64,000 bases of DNA from Hyphomonadaceae bacterium (GTDB lineage: Bacteria; Pseudomonadota; Alphaproteobacteria; Caulobacterales; Aquidulcibacteraceae): contig JAEUMQ010000001.1 of NCBI GenBank assembly GCA_016791425.1, positions 65,138 through 129,137 of the forward strand, written 5' to 3'. Below the pieces are notes generated by a model that worked only from the letters and a program-made list of their open reading frames with translations, was not told the origin of the DNA and searched no databases. The position numbers were made by a program, and so were the translations under genes. Shown one piece after another: positions 7,892 to 15,824 of this stretch (position 1 is the first letter of the stretch; every line of letters starts with the position of its first letter).

Positions 7892-9354
7892 AGCTGCAGC
7901 CCCCAGATGGGCGCCAGGAATCGCGCCAGCGCATCCACGAACGCGACGAGCGCAAGCGTCGCCGCCGCCGCCAGGATCACCGGCGCCACGAGCAGGATGG
8001 AGGCGCCGTCCGGCCGGATGAACGCGCCGATCGGCGCCGGCGCCACGCCCGCATTTGCGATGAGCGGCGCCAGGCTCGCGAACGCCGCGATCGACGCGAC
8101 CGCGGCAAGCGCGCCCGCCCAAACCAGATCCGCCTCCGCCGTCGCCGTCATCAGCCAGAGCTTCGGCCACGCGCCGGCGAGCGGCGGCAGCCCGATAAGG
8201 CTCGCCGCGCCGATCGCCGCGCCCGCGAACGTCCACGGCATGAGCCGCCCGAGCCCTTCCATCTCGGAGGTCTGCACCCTCCCCGTCGCCGCATGCACCG
8301 CCGCGAACGCCATGATCAGCGTCAGCGCGCCGAACGACTGCGCCAGCAATTGCAGCACCGCCGCGATCGCGCCTTCGCGCGTGCCGATCATCGCGCCCGC
8401 GGTCACCGCAGCGCTTTGCGCGATCATGAGGTACGCGAGCCGCGCGCGGATATCCTGCTTGCCGAGCGCGCTGAGCGCAGCCCACACCATCGCCGCGCAC
8501 ACCAGCCCGAGGATCGCCAGCGAAGCGATGCGCGCCTGCTCCATCGCCGGCCCGAACACGTAGAGCGTGGTCTTCAGGATGCCCAAGCCCCCGGTCGTCA
8601 CCACCGTGAGCCCGAGGATCGCGCCGAACGCGGGATAAGGCGCCTGCCGCGCTTCGCTGATCCATCTGTGCAACGGCGGCACGGCCGCCTTCGCGAAGCC
8701 GAACACGAAAAGCGCAAGCAGGATGTTTGCGACCAGCGGCGATACCTTGCCGGACAGCAGGCCCCCGATGCGAAACGTCAGATCGCCGGTGATCGCATGC
8801 GTCCAGATGATCGCCGGCAACAATAGTCCGATCGCCGCCGCCAGCAGCAGCGCGAAATAGAGCCGCGACGCCGCGCGCGCCTCCGCCTCGCCCGTGTGCG
8901 CCACGAGCGGCAGGCTGGTCAGCGTCAGCGCCTGGTAGAACACGAAGAGCGTCAGGAGGTTCGCCGAGAACGCCGCACCCGTCGCCGCCAGCATCGAGAG
9001 CGCGATGAACGCCTGCATGCGCGCCGGCGCCGGCGCCCGCACCGCGCGCAGATAGCCCGCCGTGTGCAGCGCATGCGCCAACCCCAGCGTCGCGATCGAC
9101 GCCGCGATCGCCACCCCGAGCGGCTCGGTGCTGAGCGCGATCTGCAGATCCGGCAGCGGCGAGGCGAGCACGATCGTCGCGTTTGCGCCTTTCGCCGTCG
9201 CATTGAGGAGTGCGATCGCCGCGGCCGCTTGCGCTCCCGCGCAGAGGAATTGCGCAAAATCGCGCAAGCCGGGCGGCCGCGTGATGGTCGCCGCCGCGAC
9301 GGCGCGCAGAAGCGCCGCGGCGAGCGTCGCCAGGAGCAGCAGCTCCGCGCTCAT
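7888..9354 (-). CDS. MrpD/NuoN-like membrane subunit 2 with altered ion-path residues
   Basis: 488-aa polytopic membrane protein of the MrpD/NuoM-N family; MSAELLLLATLAAALLRA begins the first helix. The usual FVFYE/FWE Glu of TM5 is Gln here (FVFYQALTLTSLPLVAH; codon CAG). The usual VVKxG Lys of TM7 is Thr (GLTVVTTGGLGILKTTLYVFG, following PPLHRWISEARQAPYPAFGA). Later motifs are normal (ALGKQDIRARLAYLMIAQS, GLPPLAGAWPKLWLM). The start ATG overlaps the preceding stop. It may be a structural rather than a pumping subunit. The open frame upstream of 9354 is a shadow. Confidence 0.88.
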   Translation of the reverse strand: MSAELLLLATLAAALLRAVAAATITRPPGLRDFAQFLCAGAQAAAAIALLNATAKGANATIVLASPLPDLQIALSTEPLGVAIAASIATLGLAHALHTAGYLRAVRAPAPARMQAFIALSMLAATGAAFSANLLTLFVFYQALTLTSLPLVAHTGEAEARAASRLYFALLLAAAIGLLLPAIIWTHAITGDLTFRIGGLLSGKVSPLVANILLALFVFGFAKAAVPPLHRWISEARQAPYPAFGAILGLTVVTTGGLGILKTTLYVFGPAMEQARIASLAILGLVCAAMVWAALSALGKQDIRARLAYLMIAQSAAVTAGAMIGTREGAIAAVLQLLAQSFGALTLIMAFAAVHAATGRVQTSEMEGLGRLMPWTFAGAAIGAASLIGLPPLAGAWPKLWLMTATAEADLVWAGALAAVASIAAFASLAPLIANAGVAPAPIGAFIRPDGASILLVAPVILAAAATLALVAFVDALARFLAPIWGLQL

Positions 9355-10778
9355 GGCGCCCTGAGCAGCAGCTGCCCGGCGCCGAGCGCCGCGCGCCACA
9401 GGTCCGATGCGTTGAAGCCAAGCCAGATCGTCGCAACGGTAACCGCCACATGCGTCGGCGCCAGCGCGAAGCTGGGCGCGCGCGCCTCCTCCGCTGAAGC
9501 GCGCAGATAGAGCCGCTCCACGATGCGCCCGGCATAGACCACCGCCGCCAGCGACGCCGCGATGAGCGCGCCCGCGGCCCACCACCAACCGGCCTGGATC
9601 GTCCCCTCCACCAGCCTCCAGCGCGTCGCGAACCCAACGGTGAGCGGCGCCCCAATGAGTGAGAGTGCGCTCGCCGCCATCGCCGCGCCCGCCATCGGCG
9701 CACGCCAACCGAGCCCGTCGATCGCATCCCCCGCGTTGCGCCGTGTCGCGATCGCCGCGCCGCCGAGGATGCCGATCGTGGCAAGCCCCAGCGCCGCGAC
9801 ATGCATCAGCCCGGCCGCCGCGCCGTTCGCCGAGATCACGCCGAGCGCGATCATCACCGCGCCCGCCTGGGCCGCGCTCGCATACGCCGCGAGGCGCCGC
9901 ACGTCCTGGGCGCCCATCGCCTGCACCGAGCCGATCGCCATGCTCGCCGCGCCGAGGCCCGCCACGAGCGTGGAGACCGCGCGCGCGACCTCCGGCCCCG
10001 CGCCATGCGCGCCGAGCGCCGCGCGCATCAGCACGATGAGCATCGCCCCCACCCCGACCCCGCCGATCAACAGCCCCGCAAGACTTCCGCCGCGATCGAC
10101 CGCATGGACGAAGGTCGCATTGAGCGGCGCAGCGGCCGCCGCGCCGGCAAGCGCCACACAGACGAGCGCGATCCCCGCCGCCAGCGTCCGGCCATGGGCG
10201 CTTGCCGCGAACTGGAAATCCATCGATCCCGTCGCGTTGAACGCGAGCGCCATCCCGAGCGCGAGCAGGATCCCGAACGCCGCGCCCGACGCCAGATGTC
10301 GCAGCGCCGCCGGCGCCGCAGCGCGCTCGCGCGCCGCCGACAACGCGACAAGACCGCACGCGCCGATCCATCCCGCCTCGAAGAAGCCGATGAGTGGAAC
10401 GAAGTCCCGCGCAAACGCGGCGCCCGTCCACCCGAACCAGCTGAGCTGCACGAGCGCCAGCGCCAGCGTTGCCCCGCGTGCGCCCGCCTCCTCTTCCGCG
10501 AGCCCGCCCGCCGCCAGCACGCAGAGCGCTCCCCCGATCGCCACGATCGGCGCCGAAGCAAAGCTCAGCGCATCGGCCTTGAGGCCGAACGGCGCGATGC
10601 TCGTCCCGAACGTCGCGAGCAGGAAAGCGCTCGCCACGCTGACGAACGCGCCCGCCAGCGCGAAGAACCACGCGACGCGAAAGTTCGAAACGACGAACGC
10701 GACAAGCGCGCCGGCGAGCGGCGCGATGAGCGCCGCATGCGCCGCCGCGGGCGCCGCCTGCGCGGCAAGCGCGTTCAC
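9351..10778 (-). CDS. MrpD/NuoN-like membrane subunit 1, lacks TM7 lysine
   Basis: 475-aa polytopic membrane protein starting with GTG at 10778 (GTGA overlap with the MrpC stop). The TM5 Glu is kept (LIGFFEAGWIGACGLVAL), but the position of the TM7 Lys is Gly (LIGGVGVGAMLIVLMR). The TM8-9 motif MGAQDVRRLAAYASAAQAG and the later SLIGAPLTVGFATRWRLVEG identify the family. In ordinary Mrp complexes MrpD follows MrpC, as here. This one is therefore the positional MrpD, yet it lacks a key lysine by my hand alignment. The frame upstream of 10778 is antisense/other-frame shadow. Confidence 0.88.
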   Translation of the reverse strand: MNALAAQAAPAAAHAALIAPLAGALVAFVVSNFRVAWFFALAGAFVSVASAFLLATFGTSIAPFGLKADALSFASAPIVAIGGALCVLAAGGLAEEEAGARGATLALALVQLSWFGWTGAAFARDFVPLIGFFEAGWIGACGLVALSAARERAAAPAALRHLASGAAFGILLALGMALAFNATGSMDFQFAASAHGRTLAAGIALVCVALAGAAAAAPLNATFVHAVDRGGSLAGLLIGGVGVGAMLIVLMRAALGAHGAGPEVARAVSTLVAGLGAASMAIGSVQAMGAQDVRRLAAYASAAQAGAVMIALGVISANGAAAGLMHVAALGLATIGILGGAAIATRRNAGDAIDGLGWRAPMAGAAMAASALSLIGAPLTVGFATRWRLVEGTIQAGWWWAAGALIAASLAAVVYAGRIVERLYLRASAEEARAPSFALAPTHVAVTVATIWLGFNASDLWRAALGAGQLLLRAP

Positions 10779-11080
10779 GCCTCTTCCTCGCGCGCATCCT
10801 CCGCCTCGATCGCGTCGATCTCGGCGCTCCCGTAGGCTTCCGCAATCCGCACTGCTGCGGCGGTCCCGAGCATGAGCATCGCCGCCATCGCCGCCATGAG
10901 CGCGAGCGCGACCGGCTCCAGCGCCCGCCCACCGATGGCGATCACGGCGAACGCCGCGCCCGCATGCGCGATGACGAGCCCGGCCAGCCGCTTCATCAGG
11001 TTTCCCGCGCCGAACAGCAGCCCAAGCCCGCCCGCGCAGATCGCCAGCGCCGCGCCGATGATGAGAAGGCCGCTTACCAT
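10775..11080 (-). CDS. mrpC: MrpC/NuoK-like antiporter subunit
   Basis: 101 aa, three membrane helices (MVSGLLIIGAALAICAGGLGLLF, RLAGLVIAHAGAAFAVIAIGG, ALALMAAMAAMLMLGTAAAVRI) and an acidic tail. This is the size and topology of MrpC/MnhC, the NuoK homologue. It overlaps mrpB by 7 bp upstream and the following MrpD-like gene by 4 bp. In complex I and Mrp, NuoK/MrpC helices carry Glu residues that connect the quinone side to the pumps. Here the central helices show no Glu, which fits the divergent nature of this complex. Confidence 0.8.
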   Translation of the reverse strand: MVSGLLIIGAALAICAGGLGLLFGAGNLMKRLAGLVIAHAGAAFAVIAIGGRALEPVALALMAAMAAMLMLGTAAAVRIAEAYGSAEIDAIEAEDAREEEA

Positions 11081-11448
11081 TCGCCGCCGCGCAATTCATG
11101 CGCGCGTCCCGCGATGACGCAGAACGCCAGCGTGAACCCGGCGCCAACCGACATCGCCAGCCCGAGCTCGCCGACCGCGCGCCACGCCGGCGGCGCAAAC
11201 GCGCTCCCCACGATGAGCGCGACGCCGATCGCCATCGCCAGCTTCTGCGCGACGGCCGGGAACGCCCCCAGCGTCGCGCTCGCTCCGTGCACCATCGCAT
11301 GCAGCACGAACGCCAGCGCCGCGAGGCCCCCAGCCTGCAATCCCCCGCCGCTCGGAGCGGCGAGCGCCAGATAGAGCGCCACGAGCAGGATCGCCGGCGT
11401 GACCGCGCGCGCCGACGCGCGCAGGAGCATGTGTCGCGGGTCGCCCAT
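11074..11448 (-). CDS. mrpB: MrpB/MnhB-like antiporter subunit
   Basis: 124 aa with four predicted membrane helices. Family-typical features are the N-terminal LLRASARAVTPAILLVALYLALAAPSGGGLQAGGLAALAFVLHAMVHG (MrpB: P...G..LPGGGFQGG motif) and a last helix, SVGAGFTLAFCVIAG. It starts 3 bp after the stop of the NuoJ/MbhD-like gene and overlaps mrpC by 7 bp. Its place in the E-F-G-x-B-C-D order is that of MbhF in archaeal membrane-bound hydrogenase modules. Confidence 0.82.
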   Translation of the reverse strand: MGDPRHMLLRASARAVTPAILLVALYLALAAPSGGGLQAGGLAALAFVLHAMVHGASATLGAFPAVAQKLAMAIGVALIVGSAFAPPAWRAVGELGLAMSVGAGFTLAFCVIAGRAHELRGGEW

Positions 11449-11451
11449 GCG

Positions 11452-11955
11452 CTAGCGCTCCGTCTTGGCTGCGCGCGGATCGAGCCCCACGAGCCCCAGC
11501 GCCGCCGCCGCGCCCGCAATCGCGATCGCCGCAAGAGCCATGAGCAGGATGGGTGCGGAATTCGCCGCCCCAAGCGCCGCCGCCGGCGCCGGCGCAGGCG
11601 TCGCCCCCGACGCGCCCCAGAGGATCGCGCCGACGCCGAGCGGCGCCAGCGTCAGCAGGACGAGCCGTCCCTTCGTCTGCCGCTCCTTTGCGGCGCGCGC
11701 CGTCAGCAGCACGCCGCCCAGCATCAGCGCCGCTGCGAAACACGCCGCGATCAGCGCCGCCGCGAGCCCCGGCCCGCCCGCGCCGAGCGCGACGAGCCCG
11801 ATCGCGACCCCAAGCGCCGCGATCATCATGAAGGCCAGCACCGCGAAGAGTGAGCGCACCAACGCAGCGCCGACGGCGCCGGTCAGCGCGAACGCCGCGC
11901 CGACGAGCGCAAACGCCTGCATCCACCAGCCGGCCATGGGGTCCGCTCCGCTCAT
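11452..11955 (-). CDS. NuoJ/MbhD-like (DUF4040-type) membrane subunit
   Basis: 167 aa, about five helices. The first ~90 residues (FALVGAAFALTGAVGAALVRSLFAVLAFMMIAALGVAIGLVALGAGGPGLAAALIAACFAAALMLGGVL) resemble the NuoJ/MbhD/DUF4040 unit that forms the C-terminus of MrpA in classical operons. An Ala/Pro linker and a final helix follow. ATG 11955 overlaps the mrpG stop (ATGA), which fixes the start; a longer open frame to 12462 is a shadow. No large MrpA is present, so this separate piece probably replaces its C-terminal domain. Confidence 0.72.
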   Translation of the reverse strand: MSGADPMAGWWMQAFALVGAAFALTGAVGAALVRSLFAVLAFMMIAALGVAIGLVALGAGGPGLAAALIAACFAAALMLGGVLLTARAAKERQTKGRLVLLTLAPLGVGAILWGASGATPAPAPAAALGAANSAPILLMALAAIAIAGAAAALGLVGLDPRAAKTER

Positions 11956-12269
11956 GAGCCGCGCTTGCCCGCATTGGAAAGCGGCGCCAGGCCCGCGCCA
12001 TGCGCAGCGCTCGCCAGGATGTGCGCCGCCGGACTCGCCAGCAGCATCGTGATCGCCGCGAGCACCGCGAGCTTGAGCGCCAACGCTCCATCCAGGTTCG
12101 CCAGCGCGAGGCCCGCGCAGACGAGCGGCGCGCCGATCCCGCCCGCCAGCCGCACCGCATGCACGCGTGTGTAGAAATCCGGGAACCGGATGAGGCACAT
12201 GCCGCTCACCAGAAGCCCCGCAACGCCAAGCGCAGCGAGCGCGGCGGCGATGAGGTCGGTCGGGCTCAT
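11952..12269 (-). CDS. mrpG: MrpG/MnhG-like antiporter subunit
   Basis: 105 aa with three helices and the conserved core LIRFPDFYTRVHAVRLAGGIGAPLVCAGLAL, the hallmark of MrpG (RxPDxYTRxHA). The start ATG overlaps the mrpF stop and its own stop overlaps the next start, so translation is coupled on both sides. MrpE-F-G modules are the part that distinguishes Mrp/Mbh/Mbs cation modules from complex I. Confidence 0.9.
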   Translation of the reverse strand: MSPTDLIAAALAALGVAGLLVSGMCLIRFPDFYTRVHAVRLAGGIGAPLVCAGLALANLDGALALKLAVLAAITMLLASPAAHILASAAHGAGLAPLSNAGKRGS

Positions 12270-12565
12270 GCGCGCGCGCCCTCTTCGCCTTGCCGCGGCG
12301 CGAGCGCCGTCTGGAAGCTGCGATAGCGCAGGAACTTCGCCGCCGCCGTGAGCAGGACGAACACGCCGAGCGCCATCGCGATCGCGACATCCACAAAATC
12401 CGGCCGCCGCGCCGCCGCCGCGATCGCCGCGACGAGCGCGCAGGCGAAGAGCGCGAACGCATAGGCCGCGAGCAGACGGTCGTGCAGCGTCGGTCCGAGG
12501 AACAATCGCACGAGTGCGAGCGCCATCGCTGCGGCGATCACGCCCGCTGCCGAGATCGCGATCAT
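12266..12565 (-). CDS. mrpF: MrpF/MnhF-like antiporter subunit
   Basis: 99 aa, three helices. The motif RLFLGPTLHDRLLAAYAFALFACALVA is the MrpF signature (RxxxGPxxxDRxxA), followed by FVDVAIAMALGVFVLLTAAAKFLRYR. It overlaps mrpE by 4 bp (ATGA) and mrpG by 4 bp. The basic tail after the last helix is cytoplasmic by the positive-inside rule. Confidence 0.9.
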   Translation of the reverse strand: MIAISAAGVIAAAMALALVRLFLGPTLHDRLLAAYAFALFACALVAAIAAAARRPDFVDVAIAMALGVFVLLTAAAKFLRYRSFQTALAPRQGEEGARA

Positions 12566-12972
12566 GCCGCCTCCCTCTCCACCGCGCGCGCCAGCGCCTC
12601 GATCGCTTCCTCGTCGAGCGCGTGCACCAGGAGACCGTCGGCCTCCACTTCCACGACCACTGCGCCGCTCTGCGCCGCCGCGCGCGCCAGCGCCGCGCTC
12701 ATCGCCTCGTCGCGCGCCTTGATCTTTACGAAGCCCGGCTTGAGCCGCCCCGGTGCGAAGGCCGCCTGCAGGATGCCTCCCCCGCGCTTGAAGCGGCCGA
12801 TGCGCAGCCGCGCGCCGCGCATCGCCGGCGCCTTGCCCATGAGCCAGCGCGCCGCCCCGAACGCGAGCGCCGCCGCGCCGATCCCGATCGCCCCCGCGGC
12901 CCCATCCGCGCTCGGCGCGAGCATGAACCAGAGCGCGATGAGCCCCGTCAGCATCGCTGCAGCTTGCGCCAT
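12562..12972 (-). CDS. mrpE: MrpE/MnhE-like antiporter subunit, first gene of operon
   Basis: 136 aa. Two membrane helices are followed by a soluble domain with GGILQAAFAPGRLKPGFVKIKA and VVVEVEADGLLVHALDEE, as in MrpE (pattern ...GxvxVEvegdxllVHxL). ATG 12972 is my start. A TTG at 12993 in frame is possible but has no better ribosome-binding site. It opens the coupled operon mrpE-F-G-(NuoJ-like)-B-C-D1-D2-81aa-D3. Only 44 bp separate it from the DUF2336 gene on the same strand, so the promoter may lie further upstream or in this gap. Confidence 0.85.
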   Translation of the reverse strand: MAQAAAMLTGLIALWFMLAPSADGAAGAIGIGAAALAFGAARWLMGKAPAMRGARLRIGRFKRGGGILQAAFAPGRLKPGFVKIKARDEAMSAALARAAAQSGAVVVEVEADGLLVHALDEEAIEALARAVEREAA

Positions 12973-13016
12973 CGGATTACCCAGAGAGCCCAAATCGGGC
13001 TTAGAGCGATTCGCGC

Positions 13017-14225
13017 CTAGAGCGCCCGCCGCAGCAGGAGCGCCGCGTTTCGCCGCGCCGGCGCCAACCCCTCGTCGTCGCCGCCGTCAGACCCGAGGAT
13101 CCGCGTGGCGTCCGCCGTGAACGACCAGTTCCAGTAACGCAGGACCGTCTGCGCCTTGGCCGTGGACAGGATCTCGAACACCAGCATCGTGCGCCCATAG
13201 GCCGTCATCGCGTCGTCGGGATCGCCCATCGGCCGCTTGAGGCCCTTCCACAGCGAGCTCACCGCCCCCCGCTTCAGGCCGGTGGCCTTGCAGAGCACGG
13301 CGATAGGCTCGCCGCCCGGATCGGAGAACATCTGTTGCGCAGTCGCCGGCTTCACGCCCGACAGATGCGCGATCTCCTGCATGAGCTCGGGCTCCAGGCC
13401 AGCCTCCGCGCGCGCCACGGCCGTCTCGAGCGAACCGTGCGGCGAGCGCTGCGCGGCCGCCCGGTTTCGTTGCCGACGCTCGATCAATTGCAGCGTCTTA
13501 CGCGCCTCCGCATCGGCCCAGTCTTCGCGCGCCGCCATTGAGAAGACCTCGCCGAGCTCCGCGATGAGCACGCTGCGATCGACCGGAAAACGCCGCAGGA
13601 TCGAGAGTCTGAGATCTGCCGGCGCCCACCAGAAGAGCACGAGCGCCTGCGTCGGCCTGAGCTCGGGGCGCACCGAGAGCGGCCCGACCAGCGCCGGCAC
13701 GCCGCGCGAGCGCGCCACCGCGAGGTCAATCGCGTGCGATGAGAAGCGCGCCGAATTGTTCCGCAGCGCCGCCTCGATCACGCCGATATCGTTGGTCTGC
13801 ACCAGCGCATCGATCACCGCTTCGGAAACCCCGCGCCGCCGCGCGATGGCGAGCCAGTGCGGCGCCACGCCCGCCCGGATCGTCGCGATGAGATCGGAAT
13901 CGTCGAGGCCCTTGGAATTCTCCAGCAGCGGCAGCGCCACCTTGATCTCGTCGCGCGCCAGATAGCGCAGCAGGCCCTTCGGCGGATCGTCGATCCCCGC
14001 CATGCCAGCCGCCACCCGCGCGCGCGTTTCCGCCGAGCAGGTCCGCAGGAGCCCGATGAGGATGTCCGCCGCCAGCTGCCGTTCGTAGAGCGGAATGCGG
14101 CTCGACGGCCAACCGACGATCTCGCCGAGGCGCTGCACGATCGCCGTCCGCGCCTCGAGGCGATGGGCGTCCCCCAGGTCGAGCGGCGCGATCGCGGTGT
14201 CGAGAGAGACGGATTCGGTGGCCAT
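13017..14225 (-). CDS. DUF2336 domain protein
   Basis: 402 aa of soluble, helical, repeat-like sequence typical of the alphaproteobacterial DUF2336 family. Characteristic pieces are LLRTCSAETRARVAAGMAG, PPKGLLRYLARDEIKVALPLLENSKGLDDSDLIATIR near the N-terminus (HEAT-like) and GLKRGAVSSLWKGLKR near the C-terminus. The function of the family is unknown to me. It lies 44 bp upstream of the antiporter operon on the same strand and divergent from an MFS transporter. ATG 14225 starts the frame. Confidence 0.88.
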   Translation of the reverse strand: MATESVSLDTAIAPLDLGDAHRLEARTAIVQRLGEIVGWPSSRIPLYERQLAADILIGLLRTCSAETRARVAAGMAGIDDPPKGLLRYLARDEIKVALPLLENSKGLDDSDLIATIRAGVAPHWLAIARRRGVSEAVIDALVQTNDIGVIEAALRNNSARFSSHAIDLAVARSRGVPALVGPLSVRPELRPTQALVLFWWAPADLRLSILRRFPVDRSVLIAELGEVFSMAAREDWADAEARKTLQLIERRQRNRAAAQRSPHGSLETAVARAEAGLEPELMQEIAHLSGVKPATAQQMFSDPGGEPIAVLCKATGLKRGAVSSLWKGLKRPMGDPDDAMTAYGRTMLVFEILSTAKAQTVLRYWNWSFTADATRILGSDGGDDEGLAPARRNAALLLRRAL

Positions 14226-14258
14226 GACGCGCTGAGGTGCACGTGATCACGCCTGTCG

Positions 14259-14274
14259 TTAATCTCCCGTCAAC
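14259..14274 (+). promoter_or_regulatory. Possible CtrA-type site (one mismatch)
   Basis: TTAA-N7-TCAAC in the short region between the divergent DUF2336 and MFS genes, one base off the CtrA consensus. Suggestive only. Confidence 0.25.
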
Positions 14275-14299
14275 GGCGATCGGGCCTGGAAGAACCCGC

Positions 14300-15661
14300 A
14301 TGGACCAGCCCCATGACCAGCCCGACCCGGCCCCGGACCAGGCAGCCGGCGCCATGAGGCCGCCTCCCGCCGCGGATCCGGGCTCGGCCGCCGCCCCGCC
14401 TCGCCGCCCGCGCCCGCGCCGCCCCACCGAGCTGCCGCTCTATTACCTGCTGGTCGCGCTCTACTTTTTCACGTTCGGGATGCACATCGTGCTCTACCCG
14501 AGCCTCGTCACCTTCACGCTCGGCGCCGGTCCCGAATTCGTCGGCATCGCCCAGGTGACGATGTCGGCGCCGATGTTCGTCTTCCTGATGTTCGGCGGCA
14601 CGCTCGCCGGCCGCGCCCGCGCCGGCCCCACGCTCGCCCTGCTGCAGGCGGCGTTCGCCATCGTCATGGCGCTGCTCGCCTGGGCCGTCTGGCGCGGCGC
14701 GCTCACCTATCCGCTCCTGATCACCTACGGCGCCCTCATCGGCACGGGCGCGGCGTTCATGCTGCCGGTGCGCGACTCCGCCCTCAACGGCGTTGTGGAG
14801 CGCGACGCCGCCTGCGGACGCGCCACGAGCCTCGGGCGCGCGGCGGCGACCACCGCCGCGGTGCAGATCGGCGCGCAGATCATCGGCATCGTCGTGGCGC
14901 GCACCGCCGGCGCCCACCCGGCGCCTTATCTGCTCATCCAGGCGGGCGTGATGAGCCTCGGCGCGCTTCTCTCGTTCGCGCTGAAGGCGCCCAAACCCGA
15001 AAGCTTCGGCCCGCGCACGCTCCTTTCCGCTTTCACCGACATCCGCGAAGGCCTCGTCTACGCCTTCAAGAGCCCGATCATGGGCCCGATGATCTGGTCG
15101 GCCGCTTATATCGGCGTGTTCGTCATCGGCTCCTTCCAAGTGCTTTTTCCGCTCATCGTGCGCGAGGCCTATGGCGGCGACGCCGCCGCCCAGGCCGCAC
15201 GCCTGTCCGAGCTTTTCGCCTGTTTCTGGGGCGCGTCCTTCGTCTCCGCCGCCATCCTCTCGCGGCTGCCGCCGCTCGAATATCCCGGCGCCGCGCTCAC
15301 CCTCTCGCACCTTGCGCTCGCCGCCACGCTCTACAGCCTAAGCCTCGAACAGCCGTTCTGGAGCTGCGCGCTCTTCGTGCTCCTGGGCGGCCTCGCCGGC
15401 GGCGTGGCGATCAGCGCCAGCCGCTCCCTCACCCAGAGCGCAGCCGAGCCGCGCTATCTTGGCCGCGTGCTGGCGGCCTATTCCATGGGCTTCATGGGCG
15501 GCGCCCCGATCGGCTCGGCGATGGTCGGGGTCGCGGCCGGCGAGTTCGGCGCCCGCCATGCCGCTCTTGTCCCCGCGCTCGGCCTCGCGCTCGCGGTGCT
15601 GGCGCTGATCTTCTTCTCCCCGATCTGGAAGCTCCGGCCGTCCGAACACGGACTATACTGA
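14300..15661 (+). CDS. MFS transporter
   Basis: 453-aa major facilitator with about 12 helices after a ~45-residue Pro/Arg-rich cytoplasmic N-terminus (RPRPRRPTELPLYYLLVALYFFTFGMH). Between TM2 and TM3 the loop FGGTLAGRARAGPTLALLQ corresponds to the MFS motif A region. SASRSLTQSAAEPRYLGRVLAAYSMGFMGGAPIGSAMVG is typical of the DHA1/enterobactin-exporter (EntS)-like MFS_3 group. The substrate cannot be told. ATG 14300 is preceded by GGAAG; the in-frame ATG 14237 has no signal. A palindromic repeat follows the stop. Confidence 0.85.
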   Translation: MDQPHDQPDPAPDQAAGAMRPPPAADPGSAAAPPRRPRPRRPTELPLYYLLVALYFFTFGMHIVLYPSLVTFTLGAGPEFVGIAQVTMSAPMFVFLMFGGTLAGRARAGPTLALLQAAFAIVMALLAWAVWRGALTYPLLITYGALIGTGAAFMLPVRDSALNGVVERDAACGRATSLGRAAATTAAVQIGAQIIGIVVARTAGAHPAPYLLIQAGVMSLGALLSFALKAPKPESFGPRTLLSAFTDIREGLVYAFKSPIMGPMIWSAAYIGVFVIGSFQVLFPLIVREAYGGDAAAQAARLSELFACFWGASFVSAAILSRLPPLEYPGAALTLSHLALAATLYSLSLEQPFWSCALFVLLGGLAGGVAISASRSLTQSAAEPRYLGRVLAAYSMGFMGGAPIGSAMVGVAAGEFGARHAALVPALGLALAVLALIFFSPIWKLRPSEHGLY

Positions 15662-15687
15662 CCTCACGCCATCCTCAACGGCGCCAG

Positions 15688-15748
15688 CTCCTCCCCCGGC
15701 TTACGGGGGAGGTATCGCGCGCGAAGCGCGCGACGGAGGGGGCGGGGC
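15688..15748. repeat. Dispersed palindromic repeat, copy 2
   Basis: CTCCCCCGG...ACGGGGGAGG hairpin, then a CGCGCG-AAG-CGCGCG inner palindrome and GGAGGGGGCGGGG. It lies between the convergent MFS gene and the small secreted protein gene. Confidence 0.85.
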
Positions 15749-15768
15749 CAGCGCTCCTCCTGAAGCGC

Positions 15769-15798
15769 AAAAGAGCCCGCGGCCTTCGCCGCGGGCTC
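15769..15798 (-). terminator. Rho-independent terminator
   Basis: On the minus strand, a perfect 10-bp stem (GAGCCCGCGG / CCGCGGGCTC) with a 6-nt loop is followed by TTTT. It is 27 bp downstream of the stop of the small secreted protein. Confidence 0.8.
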
Positions 15799-15824
15799 CA
15801 GACTTTACTCCGTCCGCCTACGGA

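Noticed and set aside
5971-12972. Energy-conserving hydrogenase (Mbh-type) rather than antiporter
   Set aside because: The gene order resembles Mbh, but no [NiFe] subunits or Fe-S proteins are present on either side.
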